DNA from: Lutjanus erythropterus
Lineage: Eukaryota > Chordata > Actinopteri > Lutjaniformes > Lutjanidae
Assembly: GCA_020091685.1 (NCBI GenBank)
Contig: CM034608.1
Location: forward strand, 11,143,546-11,207,545
DNA length: 64,000 nucleotides
Direction of reading: 5' to 3'
In this document: piece after piece, positions 14,098 through 26,208 of the stretch
Layout of the letters: the number at the start of each line of letters is the position of its first letter
Position numbering within the stretch: position 1 is the stretch's first letter
Translations under genes and position numbers: made by a program
Notes under the pieces: model-generated
Databases searched by the model: none
What the model saw: the letters and a program-made list of their open reading frames with translations, nothing else
What the model was told of the DNA's origin: nothing

Positions 14098-15889
14098 TAT
14101 GTACAGTATGCTGAAAGAGAAGAAGCAGATGTTATAGATTTCCAAGAAGACAGTGAGTTGATGATTCATTTCAGAGAAAAAAGCCTCAAACATCGCTCTA
14201 CAGTACATGTTGACTCTTTCTCAATTTAAGGCACTATAACTCTCAAAATAATGTCCTTTGATGTGCTGTTCACAAATAAAGTTTGACAGAGAGCACAGAT
14301 TCCCATCAGATTATGCGTGATAATAAAAATCATGACATGTGTTCGGGAGAGAGATGAAAATACATCTTTGAGTGACTGTGAAGCTACAGTAACAAGACTG
14401 ACCTTTTATTAAATTTCAAATGGGTAAATGAATTTCAAGGTTCCTGTCTGGCTGGTGTGAATACTAGAAAACTTGACTCATTAATTTTCTCATTTTTTAA
14501 ACATTTTTGAAAGAGTCACAGTTTGAATAGGTGGGATAATTATAGTTTTAAATGTTTGAAAAGTTTGGTGGCGAATTTTCGTGGAGCAGAGTTCCATTAT
14601 CCCAGAAAATAGATAGACAGACAGGTGAGTGCATCAGAGGAAAGACTGAAACCAAACCAGATGTAAGTGCAAAAAAATATCATTTTAGCATTAAAAGATT
14701 TGTGACTACGCCTGCTCAGACTAATCTTAAGCAATCTTGGCAAAGGTGCAGGTGTCCTTTAGAATCACTGTAGCTTCAAATCTATGTTTCAGTTTAATAT
14801 AAATTCAACCATAGGAAATGTTTGCATGCAACAGCGGGGAACGCAATTTCATTGGAAATAAGGTAATAAATTGAGTATGACACAGTCTGTACTGGGGGAG
14901 GTTAAGAGGTGATTTTTCCAATATCTGTCATCCCAAACTGTTTGTAGAATATATGAAAGCTTTCCACTTTTGGTTGATTGCATCCCCATAGTCGTCTGAT
15001 GGCTGCAGAAATGTACCCTTCATCTGAATCATTTCATTAAAGAGATGGCATACGTACACTTAAAGAACTGTGCAACTGCTCACATTCACTGTTTGCCGCC
15101 TGATTAAACTTATGGAATTATCAAAAGTTATGTAAGTAAATATGAATTCTGGTACGACAACATGCAGTTTAAATCTATACATGCAATGCATAAGAAATAA
15201 ACAAATCACACTGTAAACTGTTGTGGTAATCTTACTAAAGTAAAGCAATCACATGCCAGTCAGTACAGTTCGTAGAGTTAGTCCTGATTCTCTCACTGTA
15301 AACCAGTTGGCGGCACTTACAGCTTGAGTACCGCTTCACTGATTGTCCATGATTGACACCAATCCAAACCACGCCGACTTCGAATGCATCCTCAGTTATA
15401 GCTGTGCCTCAGCTGCACTGACCCTTCTGGTCACAAAATTACAGATAATGATAATCCAACGGTTATTCTCAAGTGAGCCACTAAATGCTGGCCACCACTT
15501 GCATTTTCTCCATGATTAGTGATAACAGGGTCTTTGGCCACATACAAGTCTAAGGAAGTAAAATAGCGGTGTTATATAACTTGGTTTTCTCTTTTCCTTT
15601 TCTCAGAGATCTGTCTTTCTCTTGTCTTTTTTCATTTCATATACTTATGAAAAGGATATTTTCACATTGAAAGTTGGTAGCCTTTTCATTTGCTGTTTAT
15701 TTCCAATAAAAAAATATTTTGAAAAAGAAATAACTGAATTTCTTTTATATCATTACTAACGCTTTCATCCTTCACCAACATTGTGCACTCGTGTGCAAGA
15801 CTGTGTATTTAGGCCCGCATTTCTATATATATGAATGAGATGGTGGTTTTCAATGTTTCTATTCAAAGGTTCAAATCGTGTCCCTGCAT

Positions 15890-16260
15890 CACTTTACAGG
15901 AAGAGACACAGAGAGGAAAAGAGAAGGAGGAGGAAGCAAAAAACGAGTGAAGTGAGGACAGAAGGGAGGCAGAAACTGAAGGCGAGGCGCAAACAAGAGT
16001 CGAGAGCCAGAGAAAAAGATGGAGAATGAAGATAAAATCAAACAAGACCAGGAGGAGATAAGGGCAAAAGTGGTGTAAATCCCCAGATGAGAGAGGAAAG
16101 AAAGAGAGGCAGAGCACTGACGACCGGAGAATGGTAAAATAGCAGAGAGGGCAGAGAAAACACAGTGTGAAGGAAGCTGCAGGAAAGACATGAAAAAAGC
16201 AAGGGAGCATGGGAAAGAAGCAAAGAGGGGCTGAGAGAAAAGGAGGAGTGTTTGAGAGAG
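15890..16260 (+). repeat. GA-rich (polypurine) block
   Basis: About 370 bases are dominated by A and G. The complementary CT-rich strand is open for 225 and 148 codons in two frames, giving Ser/Phe/Leu-rich low-complexity readings that are not genes. Confidence 0.85.
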
Positions 16261-16904
16261 CTTTATGTAGCGCTTGGGTGATGAAATCATGAATGACCCC
16301 CCGCCGTGGACCGCTCTTTGAGGGTGCGTCCCCACTCACACACACACAGACACACACACATGAAAACATGAACAGACTTGGAGACAAACAAACACAAAGA
16401 CACAAAAGTGAGCTCAAACACACAGAATTCACATTCAAACAAATGCATACATTCCTCTTTTTGTGCATATTGGTCAGAAAGACACACACACACATCACAC
16501 ACAAAACCCTTAAATACAAAATCCTCATCTCAACCGCCATCCAGAGATCCCATACTGTTCTTGTGTTTTTTTTTTCCTCCCCTCATGCATAGCTTCCTCC
16601 TCTCGCCTGCTTCCCTTTCACTTTTTTCTCCTCTCCATTGCTCCTCACACTAAACGTAAGGTGACAGTCCGTGGCCAGAGAGCGATAGATCGACACAGAA
16701 GGAGAGAGAGAAGGAGACAGAGAGACCAGAGGGTAAGAAACCTCTTGACAAGGGAGCGGGATAAAGAATAAAAAAGCTTTTAGTTGGAGAAATATGGAGG
16801 CCAATAAGGAAGACTGCTGCAAAGTTCCAGCTACATTTCTGTCTACTAAATTTTCCTTACAGTCTAATTTACTATTTATACTGAGCGCCTGGAATGACAA
16901 ATGT

Positions 16905-17660
16905 TCAGTTTTCCGCAAGATTTTGGAACCTGTCCACAAGAGCATTAGTGAGGTTGGGCGGGGATGAAGCCCGGCTCACAGTCGGCGTTCCATTTTATCC
17001 CAAAGGTGTTGGATCGGACTGAGGTCGGGACTATGTGCTGGTCAGTCACGTTCTTCCACAAAAACTGGGACAATCATTTCTTCATGGACCTCACTTTGTG
17101 TCAGGAAGCAGTCTCAAGTCTCAAGGCATGTCCCAATTCAAGACTGACAAGTCCCGAGACAAGTTCAAAACTTTGAGTTTCAAGTCCTAAACAAGTTAAA
17201 AGTTAACAGCGAGTTTCCAGTCTCAGAGTTACTTATCTGTTTATTCAACATTAGCTAAGTTTTAGCTCACCTACTGTTCTCTGAGCAACTTCAAATGTTG
17301 AATGAAAATGGATGTTGCATCTCCATCTATAATTTACATCCCGCATGCAAACCAAATTATGTTTGGTCATTTTTTCTAAGTGGGGCTCAGTAAATTAATG
17401 TTAGTTCTTCACGGTTCTCTCCTGCAACTCGCTTGGATGTGGTTGGATTGGTTCAAAACAAAGATGTGGGGAATTAAGTGTTGGCATGCTGAGAATGAAT
17501 AGCATTTCAGGAAAAAAAAGGGAAGTTAATTGATTTGTGTCACACTGTCTAATAAAATACTTAAGGTATGAAGCATTTTCGAATCAAAAGGCTTAAGTCC
17601 AAGGAAAGCCAGGCTGCAAAAAGCAGATGGGACAGGGGTGTCCACATACTTTTGGATCTA
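16905..17660 (-). mobile_element. Tc1-like transposon relic, interrupted by another repeat
   Basis: Between about 16930 and 17100 the minus strand reads, in pieces, as a Tc1-family transposase segment. The order is VEE, then a stop where the family has a Trp codon, then PAHSPDLSPIQHLWD, which matches the family's DWPAQSPDLNPIEHLW catalytic-region motif. GGGGTGTCCACATACTTTTG at 17635-17654 is the terminal sequence of a common fish Tc1-like element. The section from about 17105 to 17600 does not belong to the transposase and starts with a CAAGTCTCAAG-type repeat, so it looks like a nested insertion. The left terminal repeat is not visible. The relic is inactive. Confidence 0.75.
17105..17600. 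repeat. Nested dispersed repeat of 'CAAGTCTCAAGTC' type
   Basis: The stretch opens with several variants of a CAAGTCTCAAG/CAAGTCCTAA motif (17111-17195). It continues into unique-looking sequence and comes back to a similar AAGTCCAAGG at 17596. Sequences of this type are common dispersed repeats in fish genomes. It sits within the Tc1-like relic and so is probably the later insertion. Its boundaries are approximate. Confidence 0.5.
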
Positions 17661-17689
17661 TACATGGTGTATCCAAAAGTCCACCCTAA

Positions 17690-19194
17690 AATGCTTTAAC
17701 GTCGGCCTTTTTATTTAAGGAACCACTTTGTTATATAACGTATTTTTCCAGCCAACTGTGAATGAGGTGAGGTCAGGATAATTCCACCGCAGCTACAATG
17801 GAGTTTATCATTTTACACTGACTTTCAACAATAATCCAGAGAGAAATCCATCATAATGGAGAAAGAGATACCAATTTCTCCACTGACAATGCAGCTGCAG
17901 CCACATCTTGCGTTTTGAATGAGAGACTCACTTTTTCTGTACTGGGAAAGAAAAAAAAGCTCGTTTTATTGCTCGCTCTGCCTAAATAAAAAATCTCCTC
18001 TGCTGAATGGAATAAATTTGCACATTTTCTGAGGGTTGTGGAGAGGCATCCTGGGAAACGTAGGAAAGCAATGGACAAACTAAAAGCAGGTTGAGGAAGA
18101 GTGTGTGCACATAAAAGTCTGACTTTTCTGATAAGGGCTATTTTGCTCAGCCACGTTCCCAGTACATTACCTAATCACCATGTGGCTAAAGATCATGGAT
18201 AAAGATCCATGCAACAGATGGAATATTTAATTACAGAATGAATCATAGGTAAAATTAGAGAGGAGCGAGGGAGGAAGAGGAGGAGCAGGAGAGTGATGCA
18301 CCGTCACAGGATGAAGAGAGGGAGATCTTTCTCTAATGCAATATTGGAAACCACATGCAAAGACGATAAACACCGGGTTTTCGCAGTTGGCGGCATCTGC
18401 GTTTATGGCCCGTTACATTTTAAAGCGTGATTAGGGTATGTGATTTCTTGACAGGCGGTATCATCTGTAATAGCGCTCTGCAGCTGTGCGATGTTAAAAC
18501 AGGGCTCCTTTTGATGTTGCGAATTGGCAGTTTTGAGGATTTTTAAAAGAGACTTGACATAAATCACAACACTATCTGCTAATCTTGTCTGAGCTTGTGG
18601 GCTGGTGTGGTGGGCTGACATCTTCATGCTGACAGCAAACTGTTAACTACTGAATTGAGGAGCATACATCCACATTTCTGGCTTTTAACAGGAAGTTAAG
18701 TATGTTAGAGTCAACATTCACAATTGGAAAGTTCATAGTCTTCATAGTGTTTGTCAGGTGAAGTGAATAACATTGATCATCTCGTTACAGTGGCATCTGG
18801 GGGGGTTGGGTATTTTAGTCAGCAAGTGAACAGTCAGTTCTTGAAGTTAATGTGTTGCAAGCATGATGGGAAAGCCTAAGTATCTGTGTGACACTGACAA
18901 GTGCCAAATGATGATGCCTAGATGATTGAGTTTGAGAATTTTCAAAAAAGACAAAGATTTGCATAATGATCACAATGCCCACAATGAAACATTGCGATGG
19001 ATAATGTTATCCTTGCTGGGTCTAAAAGGGTCTGCGTATCAGCATCACATGTCTGTAACTTTGTGTTAACGTAGGAAAATAATAAACACAGGGTGAAGAA
19101 GTAGTGCAATGAAGAGCAGCAACAGCCTCTTTTTATTCTCTTCCACATAAAAAAAAACAAATCTTCTATTACTAGCTTGTCTGATCTGATCTGG
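17690..19194. other. Non-coding; nothing recognised
   Basis: Plain sequence. 18360-18520 is somewhat GC-richer and free of repeats. Confidence 0.6.
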
Positions 19195-19515
19195 CTATGA
19201 TAGAAAGGTGTCAGAACACAGAGTCCATCACAACGTGCTGCGTTCGAGGCTACAGACAAGTCATGATGCTGACCCCTGTCCACAGCCGAAAGCGCCTACA
19301 ATGGGCATGCGAGTGTCAGAACTGGAGGATGGAGCGATGGAAGAAGGTGTCCTGGTGTTGACAAGCGTTAGCTTGCACTTCAAATTCCCTAGATCTCAAA
19401 TCAATCGAGTATCTGTTGGATGGATGGATGCTGGAGCAACAAGTCCAATCCACTGAGGCCCAACCTTGCAATTTCTAGGACCTGGATTCAATGATGTGGC
19501 TGATTGGTGTATCTG
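19195..19515 (+). mobile_element. Tc1-like transposase pseudogene with internal deletion
   Basis: The plus strand from 19207 to about 19355 matches the first part of a fish Tc1-like transposase (nucleotides GTGTCAGAACACA, then CCCCTGTCCAC-GCCGAAAGCGCC). At about 19356 it jumps to the C-terminal catalytic region, where the frame reads NSLDLKSIEYLLD, a decayed form of NSPDLNPIEHLWD. Most of the middle of the gene is therefore deleted. The 3' end near 19500 reads GCTGATTGGTGTATC, close to the terminal inverted repeat of this family; no left terminal repeat is seen. The local 82-codon open frame is a mixture of frames and is not a functional gene. Confidence 0.8.
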
Positions 19516-21899
19516 AAGTGTATTTCTTCAAAGGTTAAGATGATTTATATCATCGATATGTACCCATAGTTTGATTTAGTTTGTCTTTTTTGTCTCAATA
19601 TTGAAATGAGACTTTTGAAATACTTGACTGTTAATGCAGTAAGACCAAGCCAATTGAAGGCAGCAAATATGAGACTGAAACATAATAACAACATATGAAC
19701 CATGTCTTATGTTCTATCCTATTTGCACAGTCGTCTTGTGAAAACAATGATTGTCCAGTTTAAATCTACCGTATTATTTCTGTGTGATCCCAGACAGAAA
19801 AAAATGAAATAAATGAATTAAAAGTGACAAGGCCAAGTGGGATGGAGGTAAAAGTGAACAATAAATATGAGGCTTATGGTATGTGCAAAGTATTGTTGCC
19901 TTAAACCTCTCAAATCCTCTTATCAGACACACACAGAGGACAAAACTGTTCTTTATGATGCACAAACAACAGCCTGTGAGGTTAAAAAAACAGCTATAAT
20001 ACACAGTTGTCGCTGTGAAGTTTAGTGAGGGTTTTTATCTTGTTCCCAGGCTTACCAGAGATATGACAGTGTATTTATATTCACCTTATTTTCCTGTCGG
20101 GTCAAAAGTATCCTTAAAATACTCTACTTGATTCTGATTTGATCTTTAAAAAGTAGCCAGGTGACAAACTGAAACTGGTTAAGTGCAGCAGTCATACTCA
20201 ACTTTCTATACAAGGTAAGTATTCTTCATTACATGATCCTAAAAAAGACACAATCACTTTATGAAAATGGTAAAAGAAGTTTACTTCATCTACATATTTA
20301 TCTGCAGTTCAGGTGAAAAACAAATATATGTATGGAAAATCATTCTAATATCAGCCTAAATCTATTTTCGCCCATCATTAGGCGCATTTTAGAAGCTGCC
20401 AGGCTGTCATTTAGTGAAATTTTATTGTTTGTCTGCCATTAAAAAGAAACAAGTGCATAATTCAGTTGGTGTGAGAGTATTTGAGGCCATGTTATTTCAG
20501 GAATTCAAAGGATATATTTTCAGCTTTGTTCATTATTTCGAGATGATGACGACGGTAAACAAATTACTGTAGCGGCATTTCAAGGTGTCTGAACCTTAAT
20601 TACATTTTTAATAAACGCCCTGGCATGCACGCGTATGAATGTGTGTGTTTTTGCGCGCCAATTACCCGCTAGCAAAAGCATTTTATGTGTGTTTCTGTGC
20701 TAGTCTGCTTTCGCTAAATGATAATTTGTGAACACACGTGCACAGAAACACACTGACAACCACACAGATACACTACCTGAACATACAGTACACATAAACA
20801 TGGATGGCCAAATGCTACATGGGCCGTATCTGGTGAACTCTAAAACACGTTGATATTGAAGCCTCTAATGGCTGCCATTAATCACATGATACTAAATCAC
20901 TTTAGAGATGGAGCGGGAGGGGTCAGAGAGGGAGAGAGAAATAAAATGTGAAATATGATAAAAGACTGAGGTAAGAGAGAGTGAAAATGAATCTAAGAGG
21001 CGAACAGAAAGTAAGAAACACAACAGCAGAGGGATCAATAACTGACCGTGATGACATTGATTTTACAGATCATGCACACATCCACACACCGCCCCTTCAT
21101 TTTATTCAACATGTTTGTGTTGCAAGCTCACAGCTGCTCCTGTAGGGATACGTATGTGGAACCTTTGAGATGATGTAATAAGCCAGCTCTAGTTGCCTTT
21201 TACCTCCAAAATCAGAGAAAACAGGACCAGAGCAGGAATAGAGTTGTGCGATCATGCCTTAAGATAATAACTTGATATTATTTTGAAAAATGTAGATTTC
21301 AGCAATGCAGGATCACACATCTGTGGTCAGAAGATGACAGACTAAGTGCTAATGGACAAGGACAATGCACATCATGATCATCATTAGAAATGTGCCAGTA
21401 TTAGCCAAAGGGCTAACTGGTTGAGGGGCGTTCCTTTTTGACTGTTTGGATTGCCATCATAGCTTTCTGCATAGTCTGCTGCCATGGCTTCCCACTGATT
21501 TATGTTTGGAAAGTGCAGTGCAGTTTGCCAATTAATTGAGTGTGCTACACTGCACCAATGTACAACTGTAGTTCGGCTCTATTTTTGTTGAGAACCAACA
21601 CCAGCTACTGTGCCCTCCTCACCTTATTTCTGACCATCTGATATTCAAAGAATTAATTCTGTTTGAGACAGTGAAATTATTTTATTGCACTACCCAATTA
21701 TTTTGTTGCCTCAATTGCTGTTACCTTCTTCTTAAAATGCTTACTGTTACACAAGTTACTATTTGGAAGTAACACCTCTACAGCGGAGACTGCAACATGG
21801 TTGGTTTACAGAGGGGGGAGTGTGCCAGAAAAAGTTGGTGAATCACTGATGTAAACAATGCAACATGTTTTTACCATATTGTACTCCACTTGCCAAGAT
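19516..21899. other. Non-coding; possible conserved stretch
   Basis: There is no gene. 20375-20640 is free of repeats and of even composition, the kind of stretch worth testing for conservation. 20900-21010 is GA-rich. Confidence 0.6.
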
Positions 21900-22150
21900 A
21901 TTACAATACAATAGAACATAATAGAACAGAATTATGCAGAACGGAATGGAATATAACAGAACGGAGTAGAACACAATACAATAAAACCGAATAGACTAGA
22001 ATAGAACAGAAGAGAACAGAAGAGAATGTAATAAAACATAATAGAACAGAATATAAAAATGCAATAGAAAGGAACAGAATAGAATAGAACATAGTGCAAT
22101 AGAAGATAATAGAACACAACAGAACAGAACATGGATGGATGGAATAGAGA
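21900..22150 (+). repeat. Degenerate AATAGAACAG array
   Basis: About 250 bases are built of AATAGAACAG, AACAGAATAG, ATAGAACATA and similar 5-10-bp units. Three overlapping minus-strand frames read this as low-complexity protein; none is a gene. Confidence 0.9.
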
Positions 22151-22385
22151 TGGAACAGATACACAAGTGTGAGATTCTCTGTCTTTCCTTCCTCCGGCTT
22201 GTGGTTGGCTGTTTGTGTGGCGAGACCAAAGGCAGCACCCATATCATTAGCTGTGCAGACGTACGAACACATCCCATTTATAAACAGTCAACAACACTGA
22301 GGCAAAACACTTCAGCCTTGAACGTGACCCAAAAACCAAAAGGCACACATCAGCAAGGCTACCATCAGATGACTAGCTTCACTGT

Positions 22386-22390
<5 letters not shown>

Positions 22391-22470
<80 letters not shown>
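22391..22470 (+). repeat. (TG)40 microsatellite
   Basis: Forty perfect TG units, preceded by a short TG run. It is the longest dinucleotide array in the window and probably polymorphic. Confidence 0.99.
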
Positions 22471-22472
<2 letters not shown>

Positions 22473-22914
22473 CACATCACATAACCACTGTGTGAAGGGT
22501 AAATGACTGGTTTTGATACTGCCAAGGGAAATTCCCCGGTCAGATTATATACAGATCAATTTTCATGTGGGTTTAGGGGTAGTCAGACGTTGCTATGCAT
22601 TTATCATTGCAACACACACACACAAGTATGTGCAACCGCATGCGCAACACCCTGAATATGCACAATGACACACACACAACAAATTAAATGGATTATTGTC
22701 ACCATGACAGTCATTGCAAGTTTTCTTTTGTTATGTCTTTGAAAACTGTTATCTGCTTGACCTCTATTTCTACAGAAAATCAATAAACTAAGTAAACATG
22801 ATTATCACAAACATACCCTTCAATTGCTTTGGCTTATTGCCATTCATAGTTTGCATAAGGTGCACAGGAGATAATGTATAACATATGTTAACCTCAAGTA
22901 ATAATTAAGTCACC

Positions 22915-23460
22915 TGCTTTACATTTTACATTAGCATTTTGCACATTTAGCAGGTGCTCTTATACAGAGGGATTTACAATGAGTGTAATATAGTGGCCAG
23001 GTAGGGAAATGTTTATCCTTTAAAGACAGAAGCAAGGTCAGGTGCTGTGAGAAATGGATGGTAGAGGGAGAAGAACGTGAAGTGATTCTTCAAGAGCTGC
23101 ATTTTCTATTCATGAAGGAAGACAGGGAGTGACTGTTGGCTGAGTGGAGCAGAAGAGACGTTCCCCCACTGGAGAGCAGAAGCCGAGAAGAGGTGGAGCA
23201 ATGACATGATCGCTACAAGGAAGGGAAACACAAGTGTACACAGGCTGCACAGTAGAGCTCTGATGTATTACACCGGTGCAACACAGGCTGCTTGTACACC
23301 TCAACCAGGGCTTTGACACTGGAGAGCCGGCAGCAGCCACTGCAGGAAGGGAGGGAAGGCTGATGAAATGGCAATGAGCGGGAAACTTTAGGGTAAGGGG
23401 TTCAATCATTGGGTCATAATGGGACAACCATGGGGTGGAATTTACAATACACACTTCATC
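22915..23460. repeat. Dispersed repeat with 'CATTTAGCAGGTGCTCTTAT' head
   Basis: The sequence near 22930-22985 (GCACATTTAGCAGGTGCTCT, then GGGATTTACAATGAGTG) is a typical start of a widespread fish repeat. The following 450 bases are less AT-rich than the surroundings and contain no convincing gene, so I group them with it. The right boundary is a guess. Confidence 0.45.
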
Positions 23461-23479
23461 TAGAAATCAGTGTTGAAGA

Positions 23480-23660
23480 CCATTGAGACTAAGTCACAAC
23501 CAGGATCAGGGTGTCTCAATACCAAGAAAAGACCATGACTTCGAGGGCTTGAGACCAAGTCAAGACCAACTACTGAGCAGGACCAAGACCTTCAAAAAGT
23601 GGTTTTGAGACCGGTCTTGATACCAAGGCCAATCTAAGGGAACCTACTACAACACTGCCT
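23480..23660. repeat. Dispersed repeat with 'GAGACCAAGTCAAGACC' motifs
   Basis: Variants of GAGACCAAGTCAAGACCAA, CCAAGACC and TTTTGAGACCGGTCTTGA recur over 180 bases, ending in CTACAACACTGCC. This matches a common short interspersed fish repeat of unclear class. Confidence 0.6.
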
Positions 23661-24057
23661 TCAAATTAGGCATTCAAGCATCACATTCAAACAATCTCCG
23701 GTCTCTCTGGTCCTGTTTTGTTGTGCTATATGTGATTGTTGTAAATGAATCATATGCCGTCTTAGTATGAAGTGCCTACTTGTGCTTGCGTTTTGGCCAA
23801 GTCTATCTTGTAAAAGAGAAAATGTATTTCAAGGGACTTCCATGGATAAATAAAGGTTTATTAAATGATGCATTACTGTCAAAGAGCTGTAAAAAACCCC
23901 TTGGGGCAGCAAAAGCATTTTTCAAATAGACAATTACATAAAACGCGCCTGTGAAAGAGTTGAGAGGAAACCTCAAGAGGCAGACATGGTGGATTACTCA
24001 TCTGTACTGGGAATTTCTAACCATAGAGATTTATCCAAGAAAGGTTGAATTGAGGGC

Positions 24058-24285
24058 AGCTGGAGTTGTCTGAAAACCTTTGAAACATTTCGCCTCTCAT
24101 CCAAGGGGCTTCTTCAGTTCTTGCTGACTGATAGGAAGACCCAGTAATTTAACCTCTGTGGGGTCATTATCAAAGTCACTGAAACCACTTGGTTCGTTCT
24201 ACTCCTCACCAGTCAGTTACAACTGAAGAAACCACTTGGATGAGAGGTGAAACATTTTCAAGGATCTACAAACGAAGTCCAGTTG
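24058..24285. mobile_element. Fold-back element with ~60-bp inverted arms
   Basis: The left arm at 24058-24119 includes TTTCGCCTCTCATCCAAGG and GGCTTCTTCAGTT. The right arm at 24221-24285 is its diverged reverse complement (AACTGAAGAA, CTTGGATGAGAGGTGAAAC, GTCCAGTTGCT). The spacer is about 100 bp. Elements with this 'CTTGGATGAGAGG' arm are abundant in fish genomes. Confidence 0.8.
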
Positions 24286-25537
24286 CTCTGGGTTCAAAAT
24301 GTCTTGGATAACCACTCACAAATCAGTCTCTAAATGCTTTGTCCAACAGAGACTGATGTCTCCCAGCTTGTGTTGCTAAAATTGAGTGGAAACAATTAGA
24401 GAGTTAAAGGAAAAAAAAAAAACTGTAGTGCAGAACCAAGCCAAAGTTTTTAGGGCAGCCCTTCATATTGGGGTGGTGACATTCAGAAGTCCTGTACCCA
24501 CCACTGAGAAAAAAAGGAAAGTGTTTTGTATATGGAAAGTCTCGTTGTTGAATAAACATAAGGGGTTGTTCGTGGCTTGCTGCTGTTTAAGCAACTATTT
24601 TGCATTAAGAAATCCCAATATGATCGGTAGGTGATCTATGATCTATGGTAATTTTCACAGTCATCATACAGATTAAAATTTGGGGGCCAAGGGCTATACG
24701 TCATGGGCTGCACAATGAGGATGGCTTCACCCTTGGAGAGCAACATTTTTGGGGATTCATAGTTGAGCTATTGGAAAGTATATAGTTCTCAGAATACATC
24801 CATGAATGCAACAGATTTAGAGTGAGTGTATGGGACAAGGGAAGCTCAAAAGAGTTGCAATTGTCCAGAAAAAGAGGCTGTACTCTCACAAACATACTAC
24901 TGTTACCATAATCCTACTACTAACAGTTCCCCAACTCAACCAAATAATCACTAAAATAAAAAAAAAAGTGACTCAGCCGATGCACAGAGGATTTACCGAT
25001 CATAATAAGCTCATGTAAGCTTGATTGAACAATTGGTTTGTTCAAAATCTAAATAGCCATTAAACCAAGATCAAATGAACAATGACACCCTGCATCACAT
25101 TACCCCGCTGCCTTCAGCCCGTGACACCAGTATGTAATCGAATAAATTATGTTCAATTTAGCCATGAGGCCATTAATCCCAATTTAATGGTTTAGCTTTG
25201 CATCTGAATCCATGTTCAATAGCCTGTAATACCTTCCACCTCTAAGGACAGAAGGGTAAGTAATGTTCCTTGAAAGCTTGAGTCTCACATGTGTTCCAAA
25301 AGCTGTACACATTGCCCTTGACATTGTAGCCTGCATTATGAATTTTATAATAGGCAACTGCCTTGCTTCCTACATCCAGAGGATATCCAAAGATATGAAA
25401 AACTGTTGTTATGTAGAAACCTCAAATGAATAATTCATTTTTTTTTTTTTTCGAACTGCAATGGACAGCAGACACTGTCTCCCAGGAAATGTGTCCTGAG
25501 CCGGGAAACAAGTTCGACCGTTGAGATTGAATTCTGT

Positions 25538-25630
25538 AATGACGCTAGCGGCCAGATCTAATAAGCTCTTCTAATACCTTTTCTAAAAGGGTATTTGACG
25601 CTAGAGGTGTTTGACGTTAGCCCGTCATTA
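25538..25630. repeat. Compact palindrome with three TGACGYTAG copies
   Basis: TAATGACGCTAGC at 25538 is mirrored by GTTAGCCCGTCATTA at 25616-25630. TGACG[CT]TAG occurs at 25540, 25597 and 25613. An inner hairpin pairs AATACCTTTT (25573-25582) with AAAAGGGTATT (25585-25595) around a 2-base loop. It may be a tiny MITE. Confidence 0.55.
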
Positions 25631-26181
25631 ACCTGGAGGTCACAGAATCAAGACTGTAAGGACAAAGCAGGAATTTTCTGCACATGGAAGGCTGTAATTT
25701 AACAGAAAGCACCAATAGATGGATTTTTTTTCCCCACTGCATTTATTTCACAGACTCTGTTACCATGGTTAGTGCACAGTTTACAATTTTACATACAAAT
25801 ATGATTAGCTCATACAATCTGATGCATTGTTTAAGATGAAACTACCCAGCAATTAATAAAGTACTAAAAATGAGTTCCACCTTGATGAAGAGCTACATTA
25901 AAATGGTGCTAAACTGATGTGTTGAATGCAGACCTTTTACTTAAACTACTTAAACATTAAGCCAAATTCTTTCATTTAGTGTCAAATGAATTGTACACCC
26001 ACCTGTAATTAGCTTTGATATCATAATTCTTAGGGAGAGCTGTAATAACAAACAGTTGCACGTCTGTGTGTGTACACAGCTTTGCATGGATTACTTCATA
26101 CATGTGTGCCTACATATGCCTCAAACAATCTTTATAACTGTTTGAAAATGTAAGTGTCTTGTATTCATGCATCTTACATAC

Positions 26182-26208
26182 TGTGTGTGCGTGTGTGTGT
26201 GTGTGTGT
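26182..26208 (+). repeat. Interrupted TG/GT microsatellite
   Basis: TGTGTGTGC is followed by nine GT units. Further imperfect GT-rich sequence lies at 26330-26570. Confidence 0.95.

Larger units (their letters stand above)
9321..16904. other. Non-coding; microsatellites and poly(A)
   Basis: Apart from the A31, GT and GA-rich tracts listed separately, I see nothing. The open frames around 13194-14114 read CA/GT-rich DNA. A segment at 12300-12500 (GCTCAGACTGGCAATCAGGC) may be an old repeat, but I cannot place it. Confidence 0.65.

Noticed and set aside
15863-16540. 225-codon minus-strand open frame, the longest in the window
   Set aside because: It reads the complement of a GA-rich block and CA repeats. 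The protein is low-complexity Ser/Phe/Leu/Cys/Val with no domain.
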